DNA from: an uncultured Candidatus Thioglobus sp.
GTDB taxonomy: Bacteria > Pseudomonadota > Gammaproteobacteria > PS1 > Thioglobaceae
Length of the DNA stretch: 64,000 nt
Reading direction: 5' to 3'
Assembly: GCA_910595805.1 (NCBI GenBank)
Contig: CAJVCK010000001.1
Span: 42,704 to 106,703 of the forward strand
Part shown: piece by piece, positions 1-7,911 of the stretch
Numbering within the stretch: the first letter of the stretch is position 1
Layout of the letters: each line of letters starts with the position of its first letter
Position numbers and translations under genes: made by a program
The notes under the pieces: model-generated
The model's input: the letters and a program-made list of their open reading frames with translations, nothing else
Databases searched by the model: none
Told to the model about the DNA's origin: nothing

Positions 1-296
1 AGAATGTCCATCGGCTTGTTGTTGAGCACAAGAACAACTTAAACAACCTACATGAGCGCCTAGGAAAATCTATTGGAAATACATTAGAATGGCAAAAAAA
101 TAAGTTGGCTCAGCACACAATAGGACTTGATCACTTGTCGCCACTAAACACCTTATCTCGTGGTTATAGTATTTCTACTAATCAAGATAATCAAGTGCTA
201 CACTCAACTGCTAAAGTTAAAATAGGCGAAACAATAACCACACTAATTAATGACGGCAAGATTTATTCTCAGGTTAATAAAATTGAAAAAACTTAA
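1..296 (+). CDS. xseA: Exodeoxyribonuclease VII large subunit, C-terminal fragment
   Basis: The reading frame is open from base 3 to the stop at 296, so only the last 97 or so residues lie in the window and the start is off the left edge. The tail has the XseA C-terminal pattern: a helical stretch (HRLVVEHKNNLNNLHERLG) followed by LDHLSPLNTLSRGYSI and a short beta-rich end containing VKIGETITTLINDGKI. XseA joins several XseB subunits in the cytoplasmic exonuclease VII, which degrades single-stranded DNA. The next gene starts inside or just at the end of this one, suggesting cotranscription. The family call rests on the SPLNTLSRGYSI motif region. Confidence 0.9.
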   Translation, partial: NVHRLVVEHKNNLNNLHERLGKSIGNTLEWQKNKLAQHTIGLDHLSPLNTLSRGYSISTNQDNQVLHSTAKVKIGETITTLINDGKIYSQVNKIEKT

Positions 297-1104
297 TTTA
301 CTGCTTTTATTAATACCCACTATTGTGCTGGCAAATATTCCAGTTAAAAATACACCGATACCTGGTGGTATTGCAGTGATTGACTTTAAGTCTAATCATC
401 CAAATCCAAAAGCTTTTTACAATAAAGTGCCACTATATGTGCAACACATTCAAGGTCAACATTTTCAAGTGTTAGTCGGTATTCCCTTAATGGAAAAAAT
501 TGGCAAAAAAACCATTACGGTGCAAGATACTTCTAATCGATTGTTTGATTTTAAAGTAACAGATCATGCCTATACCGAACAACACATCACCCTTAAGGGC
601 AAGAATAAAAAATACGTTAACCCTAATCTAGCCCATATGGCTCGCATCAAGTCAGAACGACCTGCACTTTCTAGCGCTAGAAAAATATTTTCTGATCACG
701 TCTTATTCAATGAAGTGTTTACACGTCCAGTTGACGGGTTGACCACTAGCCCATTTGGATTAAAACGTTTTTACAATGGTGAAGCACGCCGAGCACATAC
801 TGGGCTAGATTACGCAGGTAAAATAGGTACACCCATCAAAGCGCCAGCAGATGGCAAGGTGGTTTTAGCTGGCAAATTTTTCTTTAATGGTAACACTATA
901 TTTTTAGACCATGGCCAAGGTCTAATTAGTGTTTATATCCATATGAATGAACGCTTAGCCAAACAAGGTCAATTTGTTAAACAAGGGGATGTCATTGGTA
1001 CTATCGGCCAAACAGGTCGCTCTACTGGCCCTCATCTACATTGGGGGGTTTATCTCAATCAAACAGTGGTGAATCCAAATTTATTAATGGGTAAACAATT
1101 ATGA
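283..1104 (+). CDS. M23 family metallopeptidase (LytM/peptidoglycan endopeptidase-like), secreted
   Basis: A 273-residue protein from a TTG start at 283, or 284 residues from an ATG at 250. The TTG gives a compact signal peptide (LKKLNLLLLLIPTIVLA, then N) and only 14 nt overlap with xseA; the ATG would add a long basic leader. The C-terminal half is an M23/LytM domain with the zinc ligands intact: HTGLDYAG (HxxxD) and GPHLHWGVY (HxH). It should therefore be catalytically competent and cut peptide cross-links in periplasmic peptidoglycan, unlike degenerate EnvC/NlpD activators. The N-terminal half looks like the beta-rich domain that often precedes M23. The RDD gene begins 4 nt before its stop. 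Confidence 0.88.
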   Translation: MKKLNLLLLLIPTIVLANIPVKNTPIPGGIAVIDFKSNHPNPKAFYNKVPLYVQHIQGQHFQVLVGIPLMEKIGKKTITVQDTSNRLFDFKVTDHAYTEQHITLKGKNKKYVNPNLAHMARIKSERPALSSARKIFSDHVLFNEVFTRPVDGLTTSPFGLKRFYNGEARRAHTGLDYAGKIGTPIKAPADGKVVLAGKFFFNGNTIFLDHGQGLISVYIHMNERLAKQGQFVKQGDVIGTIGQTGRSTGPHLHWGVYLNQTVVNPNLLMGKQL

Positions 1105-1505
1105 AATCAGATGTATCTTTATTACGCCGATTAGGAGCAATTTCTTACGATATTGTTTTAGCCTTTTCGTTGGCATTTTTTATTGTTGGAGTGATGCTCA
1201 TTGCGTTTTTTGATAAACAAGCGCAAACCGACTTACTTATGTTTGGCATTTTTTTTATTACTGTTTATTTTTACTTTACATGGTCATGGGTTAAGGGCAG
1301 ACAAACACTAGGTATGAAAACTTGGAAATTCCAGATACAACAAAGTAATGGCGACAACATCACACATAAACAAGCTTTTATTCGATTTGTATTAGCCACT
1401 GTATCGTTTTCAATAGCTGGGCTTGGATTTATTTATCAGTTATTTAATAAAGATAATATTGCTTGGCATGATAAATACTCAGAAACGTACTTAATTAAGA
1501 ATTGA
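1101..1505 (+). CDS. RDD family integral membrane protein
   Basis: A 134-residue protein with about three membrane helices (roughly 15-37, 47-63 and 95-112). It opens with the RDD-family pattern LLRRLGAISYDIVLAF (Arg then Asp in helix 1), and the middle has WSWVKGRQTLGMKTWKFQI, the typical GxTLGMK segment. RDD proteins are inner-membrane proteins of mostly unknown role; some are linked to ion or Na+ transport. ATGA overlaps the stop of the upstream M23 peptidase gene, so the two are translationally coupled. No specific substrate can be assigned. Confidence 0.85.
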   Translation: MKSDVSLLRRLGAISYDIVLAFSLAFFIVGVMLIAFFDKQAQTDLLMFGIFFITVYFYFTWSWVKGRQTLGMKTWKFQIQQSNGDNITHKQAFIRFVLATVSFSIAGLGFIYQLFNKDNIAWHDKYSETYLIKN

Positions 1506-1535
1506 TTTGGATCAATTTAACCCAATAAAAACCTA

Positions 1536-1544
1536 TGCTATAAT
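1536..1544 (+). promoter_or_regulatory. Extended -10 promoter (TGCTATAAT)
   Basis: TG-C-TATAAT at 1536-1544 is a perfect extended -10, 32 nt before the ATG at 1577. The expected -35 position (1516-1521, TTTAAC) is only a weak match, as is usual for extended -10 promoters. It would drive the small membrane protein and possibly ftsB. Confidence 0.6.
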
Positions 1545-1576
1545 GCTGTTATTATTCGATAAAACAAAGGGCAAGA

Positions 1577-1816
1577 ATGAGTTCAACAGTTGATAATAGC
1601 GCTAAAAAAGGTCATATTTTATTATTAAGTACGTTGGTTGTTACTCTGGTAGCGCCTCTTGCTTTAATCTTACTTTCTTATGTAGAGATTATTTCTGGTA
1701 CAGCTCAGTATATTGCCGCATTCGGCGTTATTGCTTCATCAATTTATATTATTGGTGGCGGTATTCTAATGGCTGTTCAAGATAAAAAAGACGGGAAAGC
1801 CTTAAGTGACGGCTAA
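1577..1816 (+). CDS. Small two-helix membrane protein, unknown function
   Basis: A 79-residue protein with two hydrophobic segments (about 14-37 and 43-66) joined by a short turn, a polar N-terminus (SSTVDNSAKKGH) and a charged tail (QDKKDGKALSDG). An AAGGGCAAG sequence lies just before the ATG, and a strong extended -10 lies 32 nt upstream. I do not recognise the family. Its position directly before ftsB, ispD and ispF could reflect a shared transcript rather than shared function. Confidence 0.7.
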   Translation: MSSTVDNSAKKGHILLLSTLVVTLVAPLALILLSYVEIISGTAQYIAAFGVIASSIYIIGGGILMAVQDKKDGKALSDG

Positions 1817-1841
1817 TTTCTTTATCTATTAAAAACGAACA

Positions 1842-2156
1842 ATTATCAAAAAAATAGCGCCAGTATTTAGATTACTGCACAAATATTGGATTACCATTGT
1901 TCTTGTCATAATATTGGTAACATTATTACGTCAAAATCTCATTATTAATGAATTTCCATTTTCTTTATCAGATAAACAACAAGTAATTAACGATAAGATT
2001 TCTCTTAATCAAGCGCTTGATCAGAAAAACAATATCAAGATGACTGAATTAAAAATAGGCACAGAATCAGAAGTTTTAGAATCACAAGCACGCTACCGAT
2101 TTGGTTTAATAAAAGACGGTGAAACTTACCACCAAATTACGCCACAAAACCCTTGA
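1842..2156 (+). CDS. ftsB: Cell division protein FtsB (septum formation initiator family), non-ATG start
   Basis: The frame encodes a basic N-terminus, one membrane helix (WITIVLVIILVTLL) and a periplasmic region ending in ESQARYRFGLIKDGETYHQI. That ending matches the FtsB/DivIC C-terminus (E..AR..LG.ikpGE). FtsB bridges FtsL and FtsQ in the divisome. The order ftsB-ispD-ispF is also that of E. coli. No ATG exists between the stop at 1830-1832 and the coding core. Candidates are ATT at 1842 (104 residues, used here), CTG at 1875 (93) or TTG at 1914 (80); the last would cut through the membrane helix. No Shine-Dalgarno marks any of them, so the start is uncertain but the family call is good. 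Confidence 0.72.
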   Translation: MIKKIAPVFRLLHKYWITIVLVIILVTLLRQNLIINEFPFSLSDKQQVINDKISLNQALDQKNNIKMTELKIGTESEVLESQARYRFGLIKDGETYHQITPQNP

Positions 2157-2164
2157 CGATACCT

Positions 2165-2181
2165 TGGGTATAATAAACCCA
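2165..2181 (+). promoter_or_regulatory. Putative -10 element inside a small hairpin upstream of ispD
   Basis: TATAAT at 2169-2174 sits between the arms TGGGT (2165-2169) and ACCCA (2177-2181). A TTGACG at 2153-2158 is only 10 nt away, too near for a normal -35. A T-rich stretch follows the right arm, so in read-through RNA the element could also form a weak terminator. The ispD ATG is at 2204. Confidence 0.4.
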
Positions 2182-2203
2182 TCTTTTTATTACTTGTTTT
2201 TTA

Positions 2204-2905
2204 ATGTCAACTGACCAACACTTTTTGATTGTACCTGCTAGTGGCATTGGATCTCGTGTGGGTGGCAATACACCTAAGCAATACCTAAAGCTAAACAACG
2301 GCTTAAGTGTGCTTGATCAAACATTAGACACTTTACTTGGTGTTGATCAAATTAAAGGTTGTGTAGTTGCCATTGCCAAAAATGATACTCACTTCAAACA
2401 ATCTAAATTTTTTAATCATCCAAAATTACTTGCCACCGCCGTTGGTGGAAAAGAACGATTTCATTCGGTCATATCAGCTTTAAACTCACTCAAACCTTTT
2501 GCCAAAGACAATGATTGGGTACTGGTTCATGATGCGGCAAGACCTTGTGTCAAAGCCACTGATGTGATTAACTTAATCAACCAACTTAAAGACAATCCTA
2601 CCGGTGGATTGTTAGCTAACCGAGTGGTTGATACAATTAAACAAGCGAATATTACAAAGGTTAAAAAGACGTTAGACAGATCCAATCTTTGGCAGGCTCA
2701 AACCCCCCAAATGTATCGATTTGGTGTATTATCAAAAGCCTTAGATAATATTATTAATAACGATTTAAATATTACTGATGAAGCCAGTAGCATTGAAGCC
2801 TTAGGGCTTGACTCTATCTTGGTTGAGGCCAGTAAAAGCAACCTTAAAATCACCACTTCAGAAGATTTAGAATTGGCTAATTTTTATTTAAAATCAAATA
2901 GTTAA
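2204..2905 (+). CDS. ispD: 2-C-methyl-D-erythritol 4-phosphate cytidylyltransferase
   Basis: A 233-residue cytoplasmic enzyme of the MEP isoprenoid pathway; it joins CTP and MEP to form CDP-ME. The N-terminal nucleotide-binding loop is VPASGIGSRVGGNTPKQYL, with the conserved Arg and Lys. VLVHDAARPCV is the IspD signature, followed by DRSNLWQAQTPQ and TDEASSIEALG. The length is normal for the family. Its stop is followed at once by the ispF ATG, so the two MEP enzymes are coupled. No clear Shine-Dalgarno precedes the ATG. Confidence 0.95.
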   Translation: MSTDQHFLIVPASGIGSRVGGNTPKQYLKLNNGLSVLDQTLDTLLGVDQIKGCVVAIAKNDTHFKQSKFFNHPKLLATAVGGKERFHSVISALNSLKPFAKDNDWVLVHDAARPCVKATDVINLINQLKDNPTGGLLANRVVDTIKQANITKVKKTLDRSNLWQAQTPQMYRFGVLSKALDNIINNDLNITDEASSIEALGLDSILVEASKSNLKITTSEDLELANFYLKSNS

Positions 2906-3379
2906 ATGAACATTAAAACTGGGCTTGGACAAGATTCTCACGCATTCGACACAGTCAATAAGTCGCTTATTTTAGGCGGGGTTAAATTTGACCATCCACA
3001 AGGCTTACTTGGCAATAGTGACGCCGATGTGATTTTGCACTCTCTCACTAATGCTATTTCATCCATCACTGGGAAAAATATTTTAGGTGCTAAGGCCGAT
3101 AAATTGTGCCAACAAGGAATAACCAATAGCGCTGAATATTTAAAACTAGCACTGAATGACCTTAACGATTGGCAAATTGAACATGTTGCTATTTCAATTG
3201 AATGCCTGGTGCCGAAGATTTCTCCAAAAATAGAAGCACTAAAAACCAATATTGCAAAACTAATGAACACCAAGACAGACAATATTGGCATTACAGCTAC
3301 CACAGGCGAAGGTTTGAGTGCTTTTGGTCGTGGAGAAGGTATTCAAGTATTGAGTATCATCACTGTTTCAAAAGCGTGA
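2906..3379 (+). CDS. ispF: 2-C-methyl-D-erythritol 2,4-cyclodiphosphate synthase, divergent
   Basis: A 157-residue protein that should convert CDP-ME 2-phosphate to the cyclic diphosphate in the MEP pathway. It keeps GxxxDSHAF (zinc ligands Asp10 and His12), GGVKFDHPQGLLGNSDADV, a following His45, and the C-terminal GRGEGI. It lacks the usual DIGxxFPDTD block: the corresponding stretch reads NILGAKADKLCQQG. ATTTEKLG is also changed to ATTGEGLS. The gene starts directly on the ispD stop and its TGA overlaps the GTG start of murC. The family call is secure from fold motifs and context; the lost motif is genuinely unusual. Confidence 0.88.
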   Translation: MNIKTGLGQDSHAFDTVNKSLILGGVKFDHPQGLLGNSDADVILHSLTNAISSITGKNILGAKADKLCQQGITNSAEYLKLALNDLNDWQIEHVAISIECLVPKISPKIEALKTNIAKLMNTKTDNIGITATTGEGLSAFGRGEGIQVLSIITVSKA

Positions 3380-4788
3380 ACAATTTACGTCCCGCTTCTA
3401 ATTCAAGAATCCGTCAGCTTCATTTTATTGGCATTGGTGGCTCTGGCATGAGTGGCATTGCTGAAGTACTACTTAACCTTGGATACCAAATATCAGGGTC
3501 AGATATAAAACCAAACCAGGCCACACAAAGACTGCAAAATTTAGGCTGTCTAATCAACCATGGGCACTCTGCTAATCATGTGACTAACGCACAAGTTGTG
3601 GTTGTTTCTAGTGCAATTGATAAAAACAACCCAGAATTAATCAAAGCACATGAACTTAATATCCCAGTAGTACCAAGAGCAGAAATGTTAGCTGAGATTA
3701 TGCGCTTTAGATTTGGTATTGCGGTAGCTGGCACTCATGGAAAAACCACCACAACCAGTCTTATTGCTCACATCTTAACCACTGCGCAACTAGACCCTAC
3801 TTATATTATTGGTGGAATTTTAAATTCAAGCGGTATCAATGCTAAGCTTGGTGAAAGTGACTATTTGATTGCTGAAGCAGATGAATCCGATGCTTCATTT
3901 TTACACCTTCAGCCCATGCTTAGTGTTATTACTAATATTGACCAAGACCATATGTCTACCTACGATAATGACTATGAGAAACTTACTGATGCCTTTATAA
4001 ACTTTACTTCTAATTTGCCTTTTTATGGTGCCTGTGTACTGTGTGCAGACGATATTGGCGTTCAAAATATTATCAGCGATATTCACCGCCCTATAGTCTC
4101 GTATGGATTTAACAAAGGCGCTGATGTGCAAGCTACCAACATCACTCAAAAAGACCGAAAAATGTATTTTGATGTGGAATGCGATAAATACAATCAATCT
4201 TTTAAAGTTGAGCTTAACTTAATTGGCAAACATAATGTTTTAAATACTTTAGCAGCAATTAGTGTTGCTTGTGAATTAGGTATTAAAGCAGCTGTCATTC
4301 AAGACTCTCTCAAACATTTCTCTGGTGTAGCTCGTCGTCTTGATTTTCATGGATTACTTAAGATTAATAACCACCCTTTGTCATTATTTGATGACTACGG
4401 CCACCATCCTAACGAAATCAACGCCGCCTTTGAAGCGCTAAAAAATACCTACCAAAAACGACTGGTTGTTATTTTTCAGCCTCATCGTTTTACACGGACA
4501 CGTGATTTATTTGATGATTTTGCACGTGCCTTATCGGAAGCTGATGTATTGATTTTGCTTGATATTTATCCTGCCAGCGAAAAGCCAATTGCCCATATCA
4601 ATTCAAGTACATTAGCAGATGCCATCCGTCAGCGATCATCACTAGATCCGATTGTCGTCAAAGCTTTTGATGAAATTTTTAATATATTGACTAATACTAC
4701 TCAACCTAATGATGTTTTGCTTACTTTAGGTGCAGGAGATATTGGAACTTTACCAGAGCTACTAATACAAAAATATGCTACTTCATAA
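3376..4788 (+). CDS. murC: UDP-N-acetylmuramate--L-alanine ligase
   Basis: A 470-residue cytoplasmic Mur ligase adding L-Ala to UDP-MurNAc. The start is a GTG at 3376 that overlaps the ispF stop; the open frame continues upstream through ispF, but homologous sequence begins only around RQLHFIGIGGSGMSGIAEV. The ATP P-loop is GTHGKTTTT (from residue 119), followed by DESDASFL and DYGHHPNEI, a typical MurC order. Its last 14 nt overlap murB. With murB, ddl and ftsQ it forms part of a division/cell-wall cluster here attached to ispDF. Confidence 0.95.
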   Translation: MNNLRPASNSRIRQLHFIGIGGSGMSGIAEVLLNLGYQISGSDIKPNQATQRLQNLGCLINHGHSANHVTNAQVVVVSSAIDKNNPELIKAHELNIPVVPRAEMLAEIMRFRFGIAVAGTHGKTTTTSLIAHILTTAQLDPTYIIGGILNSSGINAKLGESDYLIAEADESDASFLHLQPMLSVITNIDQDHMSTYDNDYEKLTDAFINFTSNLPFYGACVLCADDIGVQNIISDIHRPIVSYGFNKGADVQATNITQKDRKMYFDVECDKYNQSFKVELNLIGKHNVLNTLAAISVACELGIKAAVIQDSLKHFSGVARRLDFHGLLKINNHPLSLFDDYGHHPNEINAAFEALKNTYQKRLVVIFQPHRFTRTRDLFDDFARALSEADVLILLDIYPASEKPIAHINSSTLADAIRQRSSLDPIVVKAFDEIFNILTNTTQPNDVLLTLGAGDIGTLPELLIQKYATS

Positions 4789-5608
4789 TGAGCCGATGGG
4801 AAAATATTGTTCTTTTAGAACAGGTGGCATAGCGCAAGATTTTTTTACACCCGAAACATTAGACGATCTATCTGATTTTTTAAAAAACAACCAAAATCCT
4901 ATCTTAATGTTGGGCTTGGGTAGTAATTTGCTAGTACGTGATCAGGGTTTTGACGGGGTTGTTATCAAACTTAAACACTTCAACCAATTAGAAATTAATA
5001 ACCATGCTATTACTGCTGGCGCAGGAGTAACTCTCGCAAAACTCTCTCGGTTTTGTGAATCTAAAGGAATTAATGGTGCTGAATTTTTAAGTGCCATTCC
5101 GGGCAATGTTGGTGGCGCTTTAACCATGAATGCAGGTGCATTTGGTAGTGAAATTTGGCAATTTGTTGAATCAGTCACAACGATTAACGACTCAGGTTTG
5201 ATATTTGAGAGAAGTTCAGAAGATTTTGATATATCTTATCGTCAAGTATTGGCTAAAAATATTAATGAATATTTTATTGCCGCTAATTTTAGCTTCAACC
5301 AAATTAAGAAACAGCAGAATATCAAATCACTCTTAGAAAAACGTAATACTTCTCAGCCAATTGGTAAAGCAAATTGTGGCAGTGTATTTAAAAATCCGAA
5401 AGATTGCCATGCCGCACAACTAATTGAAGATAGTAACTTAAAAGGATTTTGTGTTGGCGGGGCTTGCGTCTCTAACAAACACGCAAATTTTATTATTAAT
5501 CAAAATAATGCATCGGCAACAGATATTGAAAAACTGATTATCCATATTCAACAAACCGTAAAATCTAAATTCAACATTGATTTAAAAACTGAGGTAGTGA
5601 TAATATGA
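4775..5608 (+). CDS. murB: UDP-N-acetylenolpyruvoylglucosamine reductase
   Basis: A 277-residue FAD enzyme that reduces UDP-GlcNAc-enolpyruvate to UDP-MurNAc with NADPH. FAD-binding motifs are SFRTGG near the start, LGLGSNLLVRD, and SAIPGNVGGALTMNAGAFG. The general-acid serine lies in NCGSVFKNP (about Ser203). It is shorter than E. coli MurB and resembles the compact type II form. The gene starts 14 nt inside murC and ends in ATGA overlap with ddl, so translation is coupled along murC-murB-ddl. Confidence 0.95.
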   Translation: MLLHNEPMGKYCSFRTGGIAQDFFTPETLDDLSDFLKNNQNPILMLGLGSNLLVRDQGFDGVVIKLKHFNQLEINNHAITAGAGVTLAKLSRFCESKGINGAEFLSAIPGNVGGALTMNAGAFGSEIWQFVESVTTINDSGLIFERSSEDFDISYRQVLAKNINEYFIAANFSFNQIKKQQNIKSLLEKRNTSQPIGKANCGSVFKNPKDCHAAQLIEDSNLKGFCVGGACVSNKHANFIINQNNASATDIEKLIIHIQQTVKSKFNIDLKTEVVII

Positions 5609-6486
5609 TTGCGGTGCTTATGGGTGGAAATTCAGCAGAGCGTGAAGTTTCGCTTAATAGTGGTAAGGCAGTTTATCAAGCTTTAAAAAACCAAAATATC
5701 GACTGCTTTAAGTTTGATTGGCAAGGTGACAATCTTAATGAGTTATGGTCTCAATCCTTCGACAAGGCTTTTATTGTATTGCATGGTCGTGGTGGCGAAG
5801 ATGGCACTATTCAAAAACAACTAGAACAGCGTAATATTGCCTATACAGGTACTGATTCTAATACTTCTAAAAAGTGCATGAATAAAGCCACCACAAAATC
5901 TATCTGGGCTCAACACAATTTGCCACTAGCGCCATCAATTGTAGCAAATGTTGATGAAGATACACCAATCGTTGACTTTCCACTACCTTGGGCAGTAAAG
6001 CCGATTTTAGAAGGCTCTAGTATTGGAATTAGCAAAGTGACCCATGCTAATGAATTAGACAAGGCACTTGAATTAGCTTGGCAATATGACGATCAAGCGT
6101 TAATTGAACAATGGATTGAGGGTGAAGAGTACACAGTATCCATCTTAGCTGGCAATACTCTGCCAGTAATCCAAATTATTGCTGACCATGAGTTTTATGA
6201 TTATGAATCTAAATACCAATCAGATGACACACAATATCTTTGCCCATGTGGGTTGCCAAATACACTCGAACAACAACTACAATCTATCGCTCTAAAAGCT
6301 TTTAATATTATTGGTGCCGAAACATGGGGGCGAGTTGATTTTATCCTTGGTCAAGATCATACGCCTTATTTGTTAGAAATTAATACCGTACCCGGTATGA
6401 CTTCTCACTCACTTATGCCTATGGCTGCAAAGGCAGTTGGATTTAGTTTTGATGCGTTAGTCTTGGAAATTTTAAATGCAAAATAA
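5605..6486 (+). CDS. ddl: D-alanine--D-alanine ligase
   Basis: A 293-residue ATP-grasp enzyme that makes the D-Ala-D-Ala dipeptide for the peptidoglycan stem. Diagnostic segments are MGGNSAEREVSLNSG, HGRGGEDGTIQ, KPILEGSSIGISKV and the metal/substrate end EINTVPGMTSHSLMP. Length is close to DdlB. It overlaps murB by 4 nt and ftsQ by 11 nt, matching the classical murC-ddlB-ftsQ neighbourhood. Confidence 0.96.
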   Translation: MIAVLMGGNSAEREVSLNSGKAVYQALKNQNIDCFKFDWQGDNLNELWSQSFDKAFIVLHGRGGEDGTIQKQLEQRNIAYTGTDSNTSKKCMNKATTKSIWAQHNLPLAPSIVANVDEDTPIVDFPLPWAVKPILEGSSIGISKVTHANELDKALELAWQYDDQALIEQWIEGEEYTVSILAGNTLPVIQIIADHEFYDYESKYQSDDTQYLCPCGLPNTLEQQLQSIALKAFNIIGAETWGRVDFILGQDHTPYLLEINTVPGMTSHSLMPMAAKAVGFSFDALVLEILNAK

Positions 6487-7234
6487 ACGCTCAAAAGGGG
6501 AAAACAAACGACAAAAAACACCGACTCAGTTATTAATGCCAAGCGCCAAAATACTGGGTTTATTTATTTTTCTAGGTTTGATAATCTGGGGGTTTTTTAA
6601 TACGAATCCGGCTGACTTACTCAAAATAGATATACGCTGGGAGATAGACAAAACACTACCTATTGAACAACATAAGCTTAATGAAAAAATACAACCACTC
6701 ATTCAAGATAAATATCAACCAGATTTACATGAGATTAAACTGATTTTAGAAAGTGAACCATGGGTAAATGAAGTTCATGTTGAGCGCCTATTATGGAATT
6801 CAATTCAAATCAAAGTTAAATCTCAACAAATTGCTATGCGCTGGGAAAACGTGCATTGTAAATCTAAAGAGAAAGTCAACTGCATAGGCTATGTATCAGA
6901 TCAAGGAAAGCTGTTTATTCCTAAAATAATTATCCCATCAGATACGGTGTTAATGAGATCAAAACCCAAACAAACTATTGTTGGCCAAGCTTATACTGAC
7001 TTTCAATATTATCAGTCTAGCGTTGACCCAATGATTATTAAAACTTTCTCAAAAACGAACATTGATCAACTTACACTTGAGCCGAATGTAAGAGTTGTTC
7101 TTGGCTATCAAAAACAAAAAGAACGGTTAAAACGATTTCTAAAAGCCTATAAAAAACTCGAAAAAAAGAATTCTAAAGTTAAACAAGCAACTTTCGATAT
7201 GCGCTATCCTAAAGGTTTTACACTGAGTTATTAG
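6476..7234 (+). CDS. ftsQ: Cell division protein FtsQ
   Basis: A 252-residue bitopic membrane protein: a basic cytoplasmic tail (KRSKGENKRQK), one membrane helix (about 24-43), then a periplasmic POTRA-like domain (IDIRWEIDK to ESEPWVNEVHVERLLWNSIQIKV) and a FtsQ beta domain. FtsQ recruits FtsB and FtsL to the divisome; ftsB lies about 4.3 kb upstream in the same run of genes. It overlaps ddl by 11 nt. Unlike the usual cluster it is not followed by ftsA or ftsZ. Instead it converges with a minus-strand membrane protein, overlapping by 17 nt. Confidence 0.9.
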   Translation: MQNKRSKGENKRQKTPTQLLMPSAKILGLFIFLGLIIWGFFNTNPADLLKIDIRWEIDKTLPIEQHKLNEKIQPLIQDKYQPDLHEIKLILESEPWVNEVHVERLLWNSIQIKVKSQQIAMRWENVHCKSKEKVNCIGYVSDQGKLFIPKIIIPSDTVLMRSKPKQTIVGQAYTDFQYYQSSVDPMIIKTFSKTNIDQLTLEPNVRVVLGYQKQKERLKRFLKAYKKLEKKNSKVKQATFDMRYPKGFTLSY

Positions 7235-7907
7235 CATGAATGAGTTGATAACATAATGCTAAAGTAACTAATGTCCAATAAAACAATACAACTTTTACCA
7301 CCCATCCTAGTATTGGTCCTATCCCTATAATATCAGCTAATGCTGTAAATAACATACCAACTAAAGCAGGCAAAATAGCCTGCAAAAAGAACAAATTCAT
7401 ATGTGTCGTAAATGACAAATCCCACTTATACTTTGACGGCTTATTAATGGCAATATTGACAAAATTTAACGTTATTGGAATAATCAAAAAATACACAATC
7501 AGTTGCAACAAAGGCATTCCTGTAATCATTACCGGAATAACTGTAACCAAACCAACAAAAAAGGTTAAACCTGCAAATCTAATAATTTTATTCACATCTA
7601 AAACTGGCAGAAAACCACTATTTGATTGCTCACCTAACATTACCAAACGATACATATTGATTGACAGCGTGATATAACCATAAAAAAATAATAGCAAATA
7701 AATCATCATATTCTCAGGCAACTGAGTATCTGGCAATTCTCCGTTATTAAAAAACTGCTCCATTAGTCCTAATAATTCTGGCACTACCATTAAAAATGGT
7801 AAAGATATAAGCGCTGGAACAATAGAGATTTCGATAATTTTTTTCCAATGCGTTAGCGCAAAGGCAAAGCCAGCTATAAAAATTTTATTAATAGGAAGTG
7901 CATTCAT
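7218..7907 (-). CDS. Multi-pass membrane protein, unknown function
   Basis: A 229-residue protein with about six hydrophobic segments (near 25-47, 68-87, 113-130, 131-152, 172-195 and 200-222) and few charged residues between them. I do not recognise a named family or catalytic motif; the alpha-helical layout is only loosely like YciC-type proteins. It starts 4 nt after the mltD stop, so it is probably cotranscribed with bolA and mltD. Its 3' end overlaps ftsQ on the other strand. Confidence 0.75.
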   Translation of the reverse strand: MNALPINKIFIAGFAFALTHWKKIIEISIVPALISLPFLMVVPELLGLMEQFFNNGELPDTQLPENMMIYLLLFFYGYITLSINMYRLVMLGEQSNSGFLPVLDVNKIIRFAGLTFFVGLVTVIPVMITGMPLLQLIVYFLIIPITLNFVNIAINKPSKYKWDLSFTTHMNLFFLQAILPALVGMLFTALADIIGIGPILGWVVKVVLFYWTLVTLALCYQLIHANNSV

Positions 7908-7911
7908 ATTT

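Noticed and set aside
3202..3375. Upstream open frame extending murC into ispF
   Set aside because: MurC homology begins after 3376, and the region is better explained as ispF in another frame.
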